A stretch of DNA of 36,491 nucleotides from Chitinophaga pinensis (GTDB taxonomy: Bacteria > Bacteroidota > Bacteroidia > AKYH767-A > OLB10): positions 1 to 36,491 of the forward strand of contig CALQOD010000020.1 of assembly GCA_943332105.1 (NCBI GenBank), read 5' to 3'. A program made the position numbers and the translations under genes. Each line of letters starts with the position of its first letter. The first letter of the stretch is position 1. Below, in pieces: positions 15,582 through 22,673 of the stretch. The notes below the pieces were generated by a model, which saw only the letters and a list, made by a program, of their open reading frames with translations, was not told where the DNA came from and searched no databases.

Positions 15582-16443
15582 ACAAGGTAATCATTTGTGA
15601 TAATTCATCAACTTTATCGGTGTCTCCTAATTTTTGATACGAATTAGCAAGGTTACGAATCATTCTTAAAATCATTTCTTTATTAGAGCATGGATAATAA
15701 TAATTATCCTGTGGAGTTAAATTAAGACGATTTACAAAGACATCAATATCGCTTTTTCCGAAAACTGTGCCCCTGCTAAAAGGATTAATATAAAACAACA
15801 CATTCTTCTTATCAATCTGTTCATTGTCATCAATCCCGCAATAAGCTAATACAAAATGCTCTGGCAAGTTAATTCCATAAATAGGCAACCCTAACATTTG
15901 AGCTAATGTTAAATAAACTATTCCTAATGTAAGAGGATTTCCTTTTTTACTCTCCAAAACAATATTTATAAAGGAGTTTTGAGGGGCATGGTAATTAGTG
16001 GTATTTCCACTAAAATTATGATTAGTAAAAAAAATGTGATTTAGAATATTGATAATTTCTAGTGCTGTTAAGTTTTCATTTATTTCCAACCATATTTCCT
16101 TTTTTATCTGATTTAAAGATTCTTGAATTCTTTTTTGATCCAAATCAGGATACTGATATCTCGCTAGCAACAATGCGCCATCAAAAAGATTATCATCATT
16201 GGTATGAATCCAAAGTTTTAAATCTTCCAACAGATTTTCAAACTGAATTTTATGGACAATTGCTTCGATGCGTTGTTGTAATACAGCATCAAAGGCATGC
16301 GACCAGGCATCTTCTAAAAAGGGTATAACTTCGCTTCCAAGACTAATTAATTTTCCTTCAATATGAGAAAAGACCTCCTTATCTGAGTCATCTAATAGGC
16401 TTATTAATGCTTTTACCTCGTTATCGTTGATTGTTGTGTTCAT
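15568..16443 (-). CDS. SirB1-like transglutaminase-superfamily protein
   Basis: 291 residues, cytoplasmic. The N-terminal ~70 residues form a helical region with a repeat-like segment (LISLGSEVIPFLEDAW). The SirB1 / transglutaminase-like core lies at ~115-205 with KKGNPLTLGIVYLTLAQML (~166-184) and INLPEHFVLAY (~191-201). The position that holds the catalytic Cys in true transglutaminases has Thr here (NPLTLG), as is usual in SirB1-type proteins, so enzyme activity is doubtful. The last ~25 residues resemble one TPR helix pair (RNLANSYQKLGDTDKVDELSQ). Its 3' end overlaps the sugar transferase tail to tail. The function in Bacteroidota is not known to me. Confidence 0.82.
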   Translation of the reverse strand: MNTTINDNEVKALISLLDDSDKEVFSHIEGKLISLGSEVIPFLEDAWSHAFDAVLQQRIEAIVHKIQFENLLEDLKLWIHTNDDNLFDGALLLARYQYPDLDQKRIQESLNQIKKEIWLEINENLTALEIINILNHIFFTNHNFSGNTTNYHAPQNSFINIVLESKKGNPLTLGIVYLTLAQMLGLPIYGINLPEHFVLAYCGIDDNEQIDKKNVLFYINPFSRGTVFGKSDIDVFVNRLNLTPQDNYYYPCSNKEMILRMIRNLANSYQKLGDTDKVDELSQMITLFNVK

Positions 16444-16625
16444 GATTGCAATTTTAAACTTTTTTAAAGTAAGTGGCTATGCTTAGTAATGATAATTTTC
16501 AACCATCGAATGTTAGATAACTTAAGCGTATTATTTAGGTGTTTTCACTTAATTATCCTCTTTTTTTATCGAATATGGAACTCTATCTAATTTTTATCGT
16601 TGTATGACCTTTAATTAAAATAGTC

Positions 16626-17789
16626 ATGAATAAACAAGAACAAGATTTAAAGGTTCCTTCGCACTTGCAAGATAAGTTTGAAGAAGAAATTAGAGTGGAA
16701 ATAATTCGTCAACAAACAGAAGACGAACTCAGATCACAATCTATTTACCAGGAATTCTTTAATCAATTCAACCCTCATTCAGTCGAATCATTTATTAAGA
16801 ACTACGCTCGTCGTAAGGCTTTATATTTAACCCGCGGACAAGAATACATAAATCTTCAGGAACAAAAAGAATTGAAATATAAAATGCTTGCGGAAGAGGC
16901 TTTATGGTCTATTCAACAAAAGAAGTTATTTAACTTACAATGCCAATGGCGTGCTGAGCAGATAAAGTTAAAAGGTATTGAACATACTACACAGTTTTTA
17001 ACATTAGGTACAAATATTCAGCATTGTCCGTTTATAGCTCCAGTTAGTAATGCTGAGTTAGAATTGTTTATTAGCTTCTTGAAATCAGGACAAGCAAATC
17101 AGGTTTTCGGATATGATAATTGGCAGGATTATGATGTTTTTATAGCTGAAGCAGATGATTGTTATTTACCAGGTATTGATGGTCCTCTTGAATCGCGTAT
17201 TCCATCGTGGTATAAATTCTTTGATGATCATATGGGTACAGGATATTTATTGACATTACCTGATTCACGTGGCGAAAAAGAACAGCGATATCGTGCAGAA
17301 GCTCGTAAGCAACAATTAAAGGATATTAAAAATAGTGATTCAAAGAAATCAACTGATAGTCGTCCATTCTTAAGCATCTTTGATACCAACATCGTTGAGT
17401 CGTTTGTTAAGCAATTTGAAGATAAGCGAACGCTGAAATATTGCAAAGCTGTTGAGGAATTTCAATCACAGATGGATGACAATATTGAATTAGACGATGC
17501 ATTAGAAACATTACGTTTGGCAAGCACGAAAGTGAACATCCGCGCTAATGTTGATTGGAAAGAAGCTATTATTGATGCGGCACGACAATATGAATTAAGC
17601 CAGGTGGCTGATGCATTATATGCAGTACATCAGGAGTATAATTTCCGATTAGAAAATGGAATTAATTTCTCTCAAAGTGTGATGGATAAAAAACGAGAAG
17701 AATATACGTATACCTTAAGCGACCTTGCCAAAAATCAGATTTTGCTTGGAAGAAAATTGTTGGGTGAAGATGAGAATATGAATTTTTAA
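16626..17789 (+). CDS. uncharacterised protein, 387 residues
   Basis: I do not recognise this protein. It is cytoplasmic by appearance: no signal peptide or membrane helix. Residues ~1-115 are helical and highly charged (many E, Q, K, R; for example FIKNYARRKALYL at 57-69). A middle segment at ~125-215 looks folded and carries many aromatic residues (QHCPFIAPVSN, FGYDNWQDYDVF, IPSWYKFFDDHMGTGY). A charged linker (~218-245) and a second helical part (~250-387) follow. It stands alone: 182 bases separate it from the divergent SirB1-like gene and a strong terminator follows at 17808. Codon use looks like that of its neighbours, so recent transfer is not suggested. Length and regular coding character make it a real gene. 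Confidence 0.8.
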   Translation: MNKQEQDLKVPSHLQDKFEEEIRVEIIRQQTEDELRSQSIYQEFFNQFNPHSVESFIKNYARRKALYLTRGQEYINLQEQKELKYKMLAEEALWSIQQKKLFNLQCQWRAEQIKLKGIEHTTQFLTLGTNIQHCPFIAPVSNAELELFISFLKSGQANQVFGYDNWQDYDVFIAEADDCYLPGIDGPLESRIPSWYKFFDDHMGTGYLLTLPDSRGEKEQRYRAEARKQQLKDIKNSDSKKSTDSRPFLSIFDTNIVESFVKQFEDKRTLKYCKAVEEFQSQMDDNIELDDALETLRLASTKVNIRANVDWKEAIIDAARQYELSQVADALYAVHQEYNFRLENGINFSQSVMDKKREEYTYTLSDLAKNQILLGRKLLGEDENMNF

Positions 17790-17807
17790 TCGATATACAA
17801 TTAAATG

Positions 17808-17837
17808 AAAATCCCGAGGTAAACTCGGGATTTTTTT
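17808..17837 (+). terminator. rho-independent terminator of the 387-residue protein gene
   Basis: ATCCCGAG (17811-17818), loop GTAAA, CTCGGGAT (17824-17831), running into seven Ts (17831-17837), with As on the left flank. It is a perfect 8-bp stem, 19 bases after the stop codon. This is the clearest terminator in the window. Confidence 0.9.
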
Positions 17838-18102
17838 AATTAAGTATAATCACTTTATTTAAATCTACTTCTCTGATTTTTCTTTCTTTTGTCTTGACAC
17901 AAAATGAAAGAACCAAAGAAAAAGTGGGTGTAGTGAGCAAGCTACTACACCCCACTTTATAAAAAACTCGCAAATTTTCTCCTCGATAAAATTGCTGCAA
18001 ATTCAGTGATTTCCTCACAGGCTCGGAACTTCTAAATTTGTTAAACGCAATTTTATAGTCGTCAAAAACCGAATAAACTGAGGCCGATTTTATTTTGTTA
18101 AA
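17838..18102. repeat. gene-free stretch rich in inverted repeats, possible dispersed repeat element
   Basis: No gene lies here. Three nested or successive palindromes are visible. Hairpin A: CTTTC-TTTTGT (17882-17892) pairs with ACAAAA-GAAAG (17899-17910) with one bulged base, loop CTTGAC. Hairpin B: AAAGTGGGTGTAGT (17921-17934) pairs with ACTACACC-CACTTT (17944-17958) with one extra C, and an inner AGC/GCT. Pair C: ATAAAATTGC (17986-17995) and GCAATTTTAT (18047-18056), 51 bases apart. The TTTTGTCTTGACACAAAA core resembles a sequence that I recall recurring between genes in many Bacteroidota genomes. The region lies between two converging genes. No coding potential, insertion-sequence ends or direct repeats were seen. 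Confidence 0.65.
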
Positions 18103-18873
18103 TTACTTCCCAGCCGACTTAAATTTCTGTATCGCGTTTCTGGTGAAGTCTGATAAAACTAATTTACCACTCATGCCAGCACGTTCTATTAATAGTTCGT
18201 CCCAGTTTTCAGTTCCTTCCCACATGATCTTTTTAAGCATGCTCATCGCCTCTGGATTGCTCAAAGATAATTTCATGGCGAGTGTGTTGATTGCAGCATC
18301 CATTTCTTCAACACTGTTGTATAAATGTGCATATAATCCTTTTTCTTTTGCCCATTCCGCCGAATGAAAAGTTGTTGCATCAATGGTCATTTGTGTAAAT
18401 GCTGATTTACCTACTTTGCGTTCTACTGCTGGTCCGACTACAAATGGTCCGATGCCAACAGCTAACTCACTCAGTTTAACAGCAGCACCTGTAACAGCAA
18501 AGGTATAGTCGGCTGCAGAAGCTAATCCTACTCCACCACCTACTGCTTTGCCTTGTACCCTCGCAATAACAAACTTGGGTGCTTTGCGCATCGCATTAAT
18601 TACGCCTGCAAATCCTGAAAAGAAGTATGTTCCTGTTGCATGATCATCAATGGCAATTAATTCATCGAAGGAAGCACCAGCACAAAATGCTTTTTCTCCT
18701 TCGCTCTGTAACACGATTACTCTTGCTTCATCCTTCTTTCCCATTTCTTCAATCGCACTTGCTAAATCTCGCAAAACTTGTCCTGGCAATGAATTACTTT
18801 GCGGATGAAAAAAAGTGACGTAACCAATATTATTTTCAATGTGTGCATGCACACGTCCTGATTCTTGTGACAT
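18103..18873 (-). CDS. enoyl-CoA hydratase/isomerase family protein
   Basis: 256 residues, normal crotonase length. The oxyanion-hole segments are FCAGASFDEL (~62-71) and GKAVGGGVGLASAADYTFA (~107-125). A Glu in KLSELAVGIGP (~133-143) lies where crotonases keep a catalytic Glu. It should hydrate or isomerise an enoyl-CoA in the cytoplasm. The gene starts 3 bases after the paaZ stop, in the same direction, so the two form an operon. In that context a role in the CoA-bound steps after phenylacetyl-CoA ring opening (as for PaaF or PaaG) is likely. The subfamily cannot be fixed by eye, so no gene symbol is given. Confidence 0.9.
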   Translation of the reverse strand: MSQESGRVHAHIENNIGYVTFFHPQSNSLPGQVLRDLASAIEEMGKKDEARVIVLQSEGEKAFCAGASFDELIAIDDHATGTYFFSGFAGVINAMRKAPKFVIARVQGKAVGGGVGLASAADYTFAVTGAAVKLSELAVGIGPFVVGPAVERKVGKSAFTQMTIDATTFHSAEWAKEKGLYAHLYNSVEEMDAAINTLAMKLSLSNPEAMSMLKKIMWEGTENWDELLIERAGMSGKLVLSDFTRNAIQKFKSAGK

Positions 18874-18876
18874 ATT

Positions 18877-20925
18877 TTAAAGTGCTTGATTTAATTTTTT
18901 TACCATCGTTAAGATTGTTGCAATCGCTACTGTTTCTCCCGTTTCATCATAAACATCCACCAGCCATTTTACAATTCCTTTTGCAATGTCTTCTTCGTTT
19001 TTCTTTTCGGTATCTACTTTTTCTTTCACGGTTAGTTTAACGCCGATGGTCATTCCCGGATAAACAGGTTTAGTAAAACGACATTCATCTAATCCGTAGT
19101 TTAACAAAACGGGACCTTTCTTCGCATCGACAAATAATCCTGCGGCCTTCGATAATACAAAGTATCCATGGGCTACGCGTTGAGTAAAGATGGTTCCTTC
19201 TAGTGAAGTTGTATCCATGTGCGCGTAGAAATTATCACCGCTTACATTTGCAAAGTTGGTAATGTCGGCCTCACTAACGGTATGCTTAGCTGTAATTAAT
19301 GTTTCACCAATTTCCAGCTCTTCAAAATACTTTTTAAAAGGATGAATATCTTTCTCAATTTGTTTTCCTCCTCGTTGATATACTTCTGTAATATAAGAAA
19401 GCGTAGTTGGTGATCCTTGAATAGCGGTACGTTGTAAGTAATGAAATACGCCACGCTTACCACCCATCTCTTCACCACCACCCGCACGACCAGGTCCACC
19501 ATGCACAAGCATTGGCATCGGTGAGCCGTGACCGGTAGATTCTTTCGCACAATCATTATTTAAAACTAATATCCTTCCATGCATCGATGCTGCTCCTACT
19601 ACAAATTCACGCGCTGTTGCATTGTCTGCTGTAACGATACTACATACCAACGATCCTTTACCCATCTTGGCTAATTCAATTGCCTCTGAAATATTCTTGT
19701 AAGGCATAATGGTAGATACAGGTCCGAATGCTTCGATGTTATGGCAATCGATATTTTTAAATGGATCGCTATTGATAAATAATACAGGCGATAGAAAGGC
19801 ACCTTTATCAGTACCGTCACCAATAGGAGTCAAATCCGAATTACCAAAAACGATTTCTTGTGTTTTAGCTAATAGTTGAATTTTTTCTTTCACCTCTTGC
19901 ACCTGACTCGCAGAAGCTAATGGTCCCATGCGGACACCCTCCACGTTAGGATCACCAATACTGGTAGTCGATAAGCGTTTGCTAAGTGCTACCTTAACAT
20001 CTTCTATTAAATTTTCAGGTACCATAACACGACGAACAGCAGTACATTTCTGACCTGCTTTCACTGTCATTTCACGTTGAACTTCTTTAATAAAAATATC
20101 AAATTCAGGAGTGCCAGGAATTGCATCTGGTCCTAGAATACAAGAGTTTAATGAATCGGCTTCCATGTTAAATGGTACCGATTCTTCTAAAATGCGCGGG
20201 TGCGACTTCAACATTTTTCCAGTTGTGGCAGAACCTGTAAACGTCACTACATCCTGGCTAGTAACGTGGTCTAAAATTCCATTCGCAGAACCGCAGATTA
20301 ATTGTAAACTTCCCTCTGGCAAAATGCCTGATGCTACTATTTCTTTTACTACTGCTTCAGTTAAGAAAGAAGTTACTGTTGCTGGTTTTACAATCGCAGG
20401 AACTCCCGCTAAAAAGTTAACCGCAATTTTTTCAAGCATTCCCCAAACAGGAAAGTTGAACGCGTTGATGTGAATGGCTACACCTTCTTTGGGTACACAT
20501 AAATGGTGACCAATAAAACTACCACCTTTCGATAATATTATAGGATCTCCATCGATGCAATATGGCATATCCGGAAACTGACGACGCAGACTTGCATAGG
20601 CAAATAAATTTCCGATACCACCATCAATATCAATCCAGCTATCCACACGCGTTGCACCTGTTGCCCAGCTGATCTTATAAAAATCTTCTTTCTTAGCTGT
20701 CAGATGCATAGCCAATGCTTTTAACATTCGTCCGCGCTCGTGAAAAGTTAATTTACGAAGTGCGGGTCCGCCGACAGTTCTTGCATAATTGGTCATTAAG
20801 GCAAAGTCGAGACCTTTGGAAGATGCAGTAGTGTAAGCGCTGCCGTTAACTGCGTTATATAAAACCTGCCCTTCTCCTTCTCCTGCAACCCATTTTCCGA
20901 GGGCGTAATTCATTAGCTTATTCAT
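18877..20925 (-). CDS. paaZ: PaaZ, oxepin-CoA hydrolase / 3-oxo-5,6-dehydrosuberyl-CoA semialdehyde dehydrogenase
   Basis: 682 residues in two domains, the normal PaaZ layout. The aldehyde dehydrogenase covers ~1-520 with NAFNFPVWGMLEK (~154-166), Glu255 (NMEADSLNS) and nucleophile Cys294 (GQKCTAVRR). These numbers agree with the E. coli catalytic Glu256 and Cys295. The MaoC-like hydratase covers ~545-680 with SGDNFYAHMD (the Asp and His that open the oxepin ring) and RVAHGYFVLS. The enzyme hydrolyses the oxepin ring of activated phenylacetate and oxidises the resulting aldehyde. An in-frame TTG at 20946 would add 7 residues, but it lies inside the likely -7 promoter box, so the ATG at 20925 is preferred. 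Other paa genes are not in the window. Confidence 0.95.
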   Translation of the reverse strand: MNKLMNYALGKWVAGEGEGQVLYNAVNGSAYTTASSKGLDFALMTNYARTVGGPALRKLTFHERGRMLKALAMHLTAKKEDFYKISWATGATRVDSWIDIDGGIGNLFAYASLRRQFPDMPYCIDGDPIILSKGGSFIGHHLCVPKEGVAIHINAFNFPVWGMLEKIAVNFLAGVPAIVKPATVTSFLTEAVVKEIVASGILPEGSLQLICGSANGILDHVTSQDVVTFTGSATTGKMLKSHPRILEESVPFNMEADSLNSCILGPDAIPGTPEFDIFIKEVQREMTVKAGQKCTAVRRVMVPENLIEDVKVALSKRLSTTSIGDPNVEGVRMGPLASASQVQEVKEKIQLLAKTQEIVFGNSDLTPIGDGTDKGAFLSPVLFINSDPFKNIDCHNIEAFGPVSTIMPYKNISEAIELAKMGKGSLVCSIVTADNATAREFVVGAASMHGRILVLNNDCAKESTGHGSPMPMLVHGGPGRAGGGEEMGGKRGVFHYLQRTAIQGSPTTLSYITEVYQRGGKQIEKDIHPFKKYFEELEIGETLITAKHTVSEADITNFANVSGDNFYAHMDTTSLEGTIFTQRVAHGYFVLSKAAGLFVDAKKGPVLLNYGLDECRFTKPVYPGMTIGVKLTVKEKVDTEKKNEEDIAKGIVKWLVDVYDETGETVAIATILTMVKKLNQAL

Positions 20926-20943
20926 AGGTAATTTATTTATTTG

Positions 20944-20951
20944 CAAAAATA
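20944..20951 (-). promoter_or_regulatory. -7 promoter box of paaZ
   Basis: On the minus strand this reads TATTTTTG, an exact TAnnTTTG match, ending 18 bases before the paaZ ATG. No TTTG is visible at the -33 spacing. The predicted transcript start near 20938 rules out the upstream TTG as a start codon. Confidence 0.55.
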
Positions 20952-20990
20952 CAATTTGATTTGTTTCTATTTGTTGATGATGTATCTATT

Positions 20991-22541
20991 TTACTTTTTT
21001 CTTGTTAGAAGTTGAATGTTGTTATCCTGATAAGTAACTTTAAACTGCTCGTTTAAAAGCGCACTTACCGACTTATTGCAGGAGTCTTCTAGGTTGCTGT
21101 TCTCCTTTTTCCAGATGGTGACTTCTGTAATTTTTCGTTGGAAGGTTTGTTCGAACTCGTTGAGATTAATACAAGGATGATTAGAGGAAGTGTAATTGCC
21201 TAGTACTTTTTCAGGATTATAATTTTCCTTCCAAACAAGAGGAAAATGTCCTTGTGTAGGTTCGTAATTATCAAGCACCATGGCTTTGCTAACGGCACCC
21301 ATATACGAACACATATTGGTGTGCATCCAATTTGAACTATAATTTAGAGGCATTACTAAGCTATGTTCGTTCAAGGATGTGCCTGCATGGATGAAGGATT
21401 GGGCATCTTCGCTTAATCCTTTTTGTGTTGGATAATGATAAAGCATCATCATACAGCTAAATCCAACGGAAAATAATCCCATTGCATAACTTTTTATAGA
21501 AGATGTTTCCAATGAAGCCATCCATAAAATCAAACAGAGAAAGAAAAGCTGAATGATACGAATAGATAATATTCCACCAGAAGCTAGACTATCAGGCAAA
21601 ATAAAAATCATCAATAAGGAAACAACAACTAGCAAGAATGGAAAAAGTTGAAAGTTGATTTTCTTTCTTTCGTAGATGCTCCATCCTACTGCTAGTAAAA
21701 TAAAGAAAGAATAAATAAGGGTTAATCCATATTCATCCTCATAATTATACACAATAAAAATCCTTGATTCGGCAATTTGTAGTACTAAATCGGTGAAAGG
21801 TAAATAACTCACTTCTCCTCGATAACCATTGGCGCCACTAAGCCATAAAAATAGTCCAGAGAATATAATCCAGGGAAGTGAAAATATAAGTAACAACCGA
21901 ACTTCCTTCCAACATGTAGCATGTAATTTTCTCCAATGACTAAGCGTGTATAATCCCATTGCCAATACCGTAAATAAAAAGATCACTAGGTGAGAAAAAT
22001 AAATCAATGCCAGCCAGCAAAAACCAATTAAAATATTTTTGAATGAATAGTCATTTCGGTTTTTTATCCACCAAGAAAGTGCAAACGGAAAGAGTGCAAC
22101 TGCCAGCGAATAATTTATAAATCCTAGACAAAAAACAAAGTTGAAAAGGAAAGGAAAAAGCATCCAGGAGTTGAGCGAAATTGAACTTTCAAAGGAGTGA
22201 ATCAGCTTACGATATCCGAAGGCCGTTAATAATACAACTGATAGCAACATGACTTTTTCTACCATCAAAACAGGTAAGACGAAAGTCAACAGCGACATCA
22301 CCAAATGACCTGTCCAATTTGGCTCTGGAAAAGCATTAAATTGAAGGAAGAAATGCTGATTCGTAATCACATCATAAAACTGCGTTCCGATTAACTCGCG
22401 AATTAAAACCGCATTATACAAATGCGCGGGACCGTCAAGGGTAACAAAAGGTGTTAATAATAGTATTGGTAATAGATGGATAAAAAGGATTATTCGAAAT
22501 CCCCATTTCTCAATTAACGCCAGTCGGTCGTTTATAATCAT
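20991..22541 (-). CDS. large polytopic membrane protein, possibly GT-C type glycosyltransferase
   Basis: 516 residues with about ten to eleven membrane helices. The first extracytoplasmic loop has TPFVTLDGPAHLYNA (~30-44, with Asp and His), then FPEPNWTGHL (~71-80). An acidic residue in the first loop together with many helices is the plan of GT-C glycosyltransferases (dolichyl-phosphate mannosyltransferase-like). The C-terminal ~100 residues form a soluble domain. I cannot name the exact family, and the glycosyltransferase reading is inference. A TTG at 22556 would add five residues; the ATG at 22541 is chosen because a charged start (MIINDRLALIEKWG) leads straight into the first helix. It lies 65 bases upstream of paaZ in the same direction and is divergent from dnaX. 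Confidence 0.75.
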   Translation of the reverse strand: MIINDRLALIEKWGFRIILFIHLLPILLLTPFVTLDGPAHLYNAVLIRELIGTQFYDVITNQHFFLQFNAFPEPNWTGHLVMSLLTFVLPVLMVEKVMLLSVVLLTAFGYRKLIHSFESSISLNSWMLFPFLFNFVFCLGFINYSLAVALFPFALSWWIKNRNDYSFKNILIGFCWLALIYFSHLVIFLFTVLAMGLYTLSHWRKLHATCWKEVRLLLIFSLPWIIFSGLFLWLSGANGYRGEVSYLPFTDLVLQIAESRIFIVYNYEDEYGLTLIYSFFILLAVGWSIYERKKINFQLFPFLLVVVSLLMIFILPDSLASGGILSIRIIQLFFLCLILWMASLETSSIKSYAMGLFSVGFSCMMMLYHYPTQKGLSEDAQSFIHAGTSLNEHSLVMPLNYSSNWMHTNMCSYMGAVSKAMVLDNYEPTQGHFPLVWKENYNPEKVLGNYTSSNHPCINLNEFEQTFQRKITEVTIWKKENSNLEDSCNKSVSALLNEQFKVTYQDNNIQLLTRKK

Positions 22542-22640
22542 GCTGAAAATTACCAAATAATTAGATTCGGTAAAGTAGATTTTTCCGAAGCATTGAAATT
22601 TAGGGATTTAAAAATTTTCAAAATGGTCGAAAACTATTAT

Positions 22641-22667
22641 TTGACATCGACTTTTTCGATACATTTG
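22641..22667 (+). promoter_or_regulatory. dnaX promoter, nearly leaderless
   Basis: TACATTTG at 22660-22667 is an exact -7 match. A TTG at 22641-22643 (within TTTG 22640-22643) could be the -33 box, with 16 bases between, slightly short. Only six bases separate the -7 box from the dnaX ATG at 22674, so transcription would begin within a few bases of the start codon. Confidence 0.6.
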
Positions 22668-22673
22668 TGACGT

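Noticed and set aside
16444-16625. Promoter for the 387-residue protein gene in the divergent gap
   Set aside because: Only degenerate boxes (for example TATCGTTG near 16597) were seen; none is better than chance in such AT-rich DNA.
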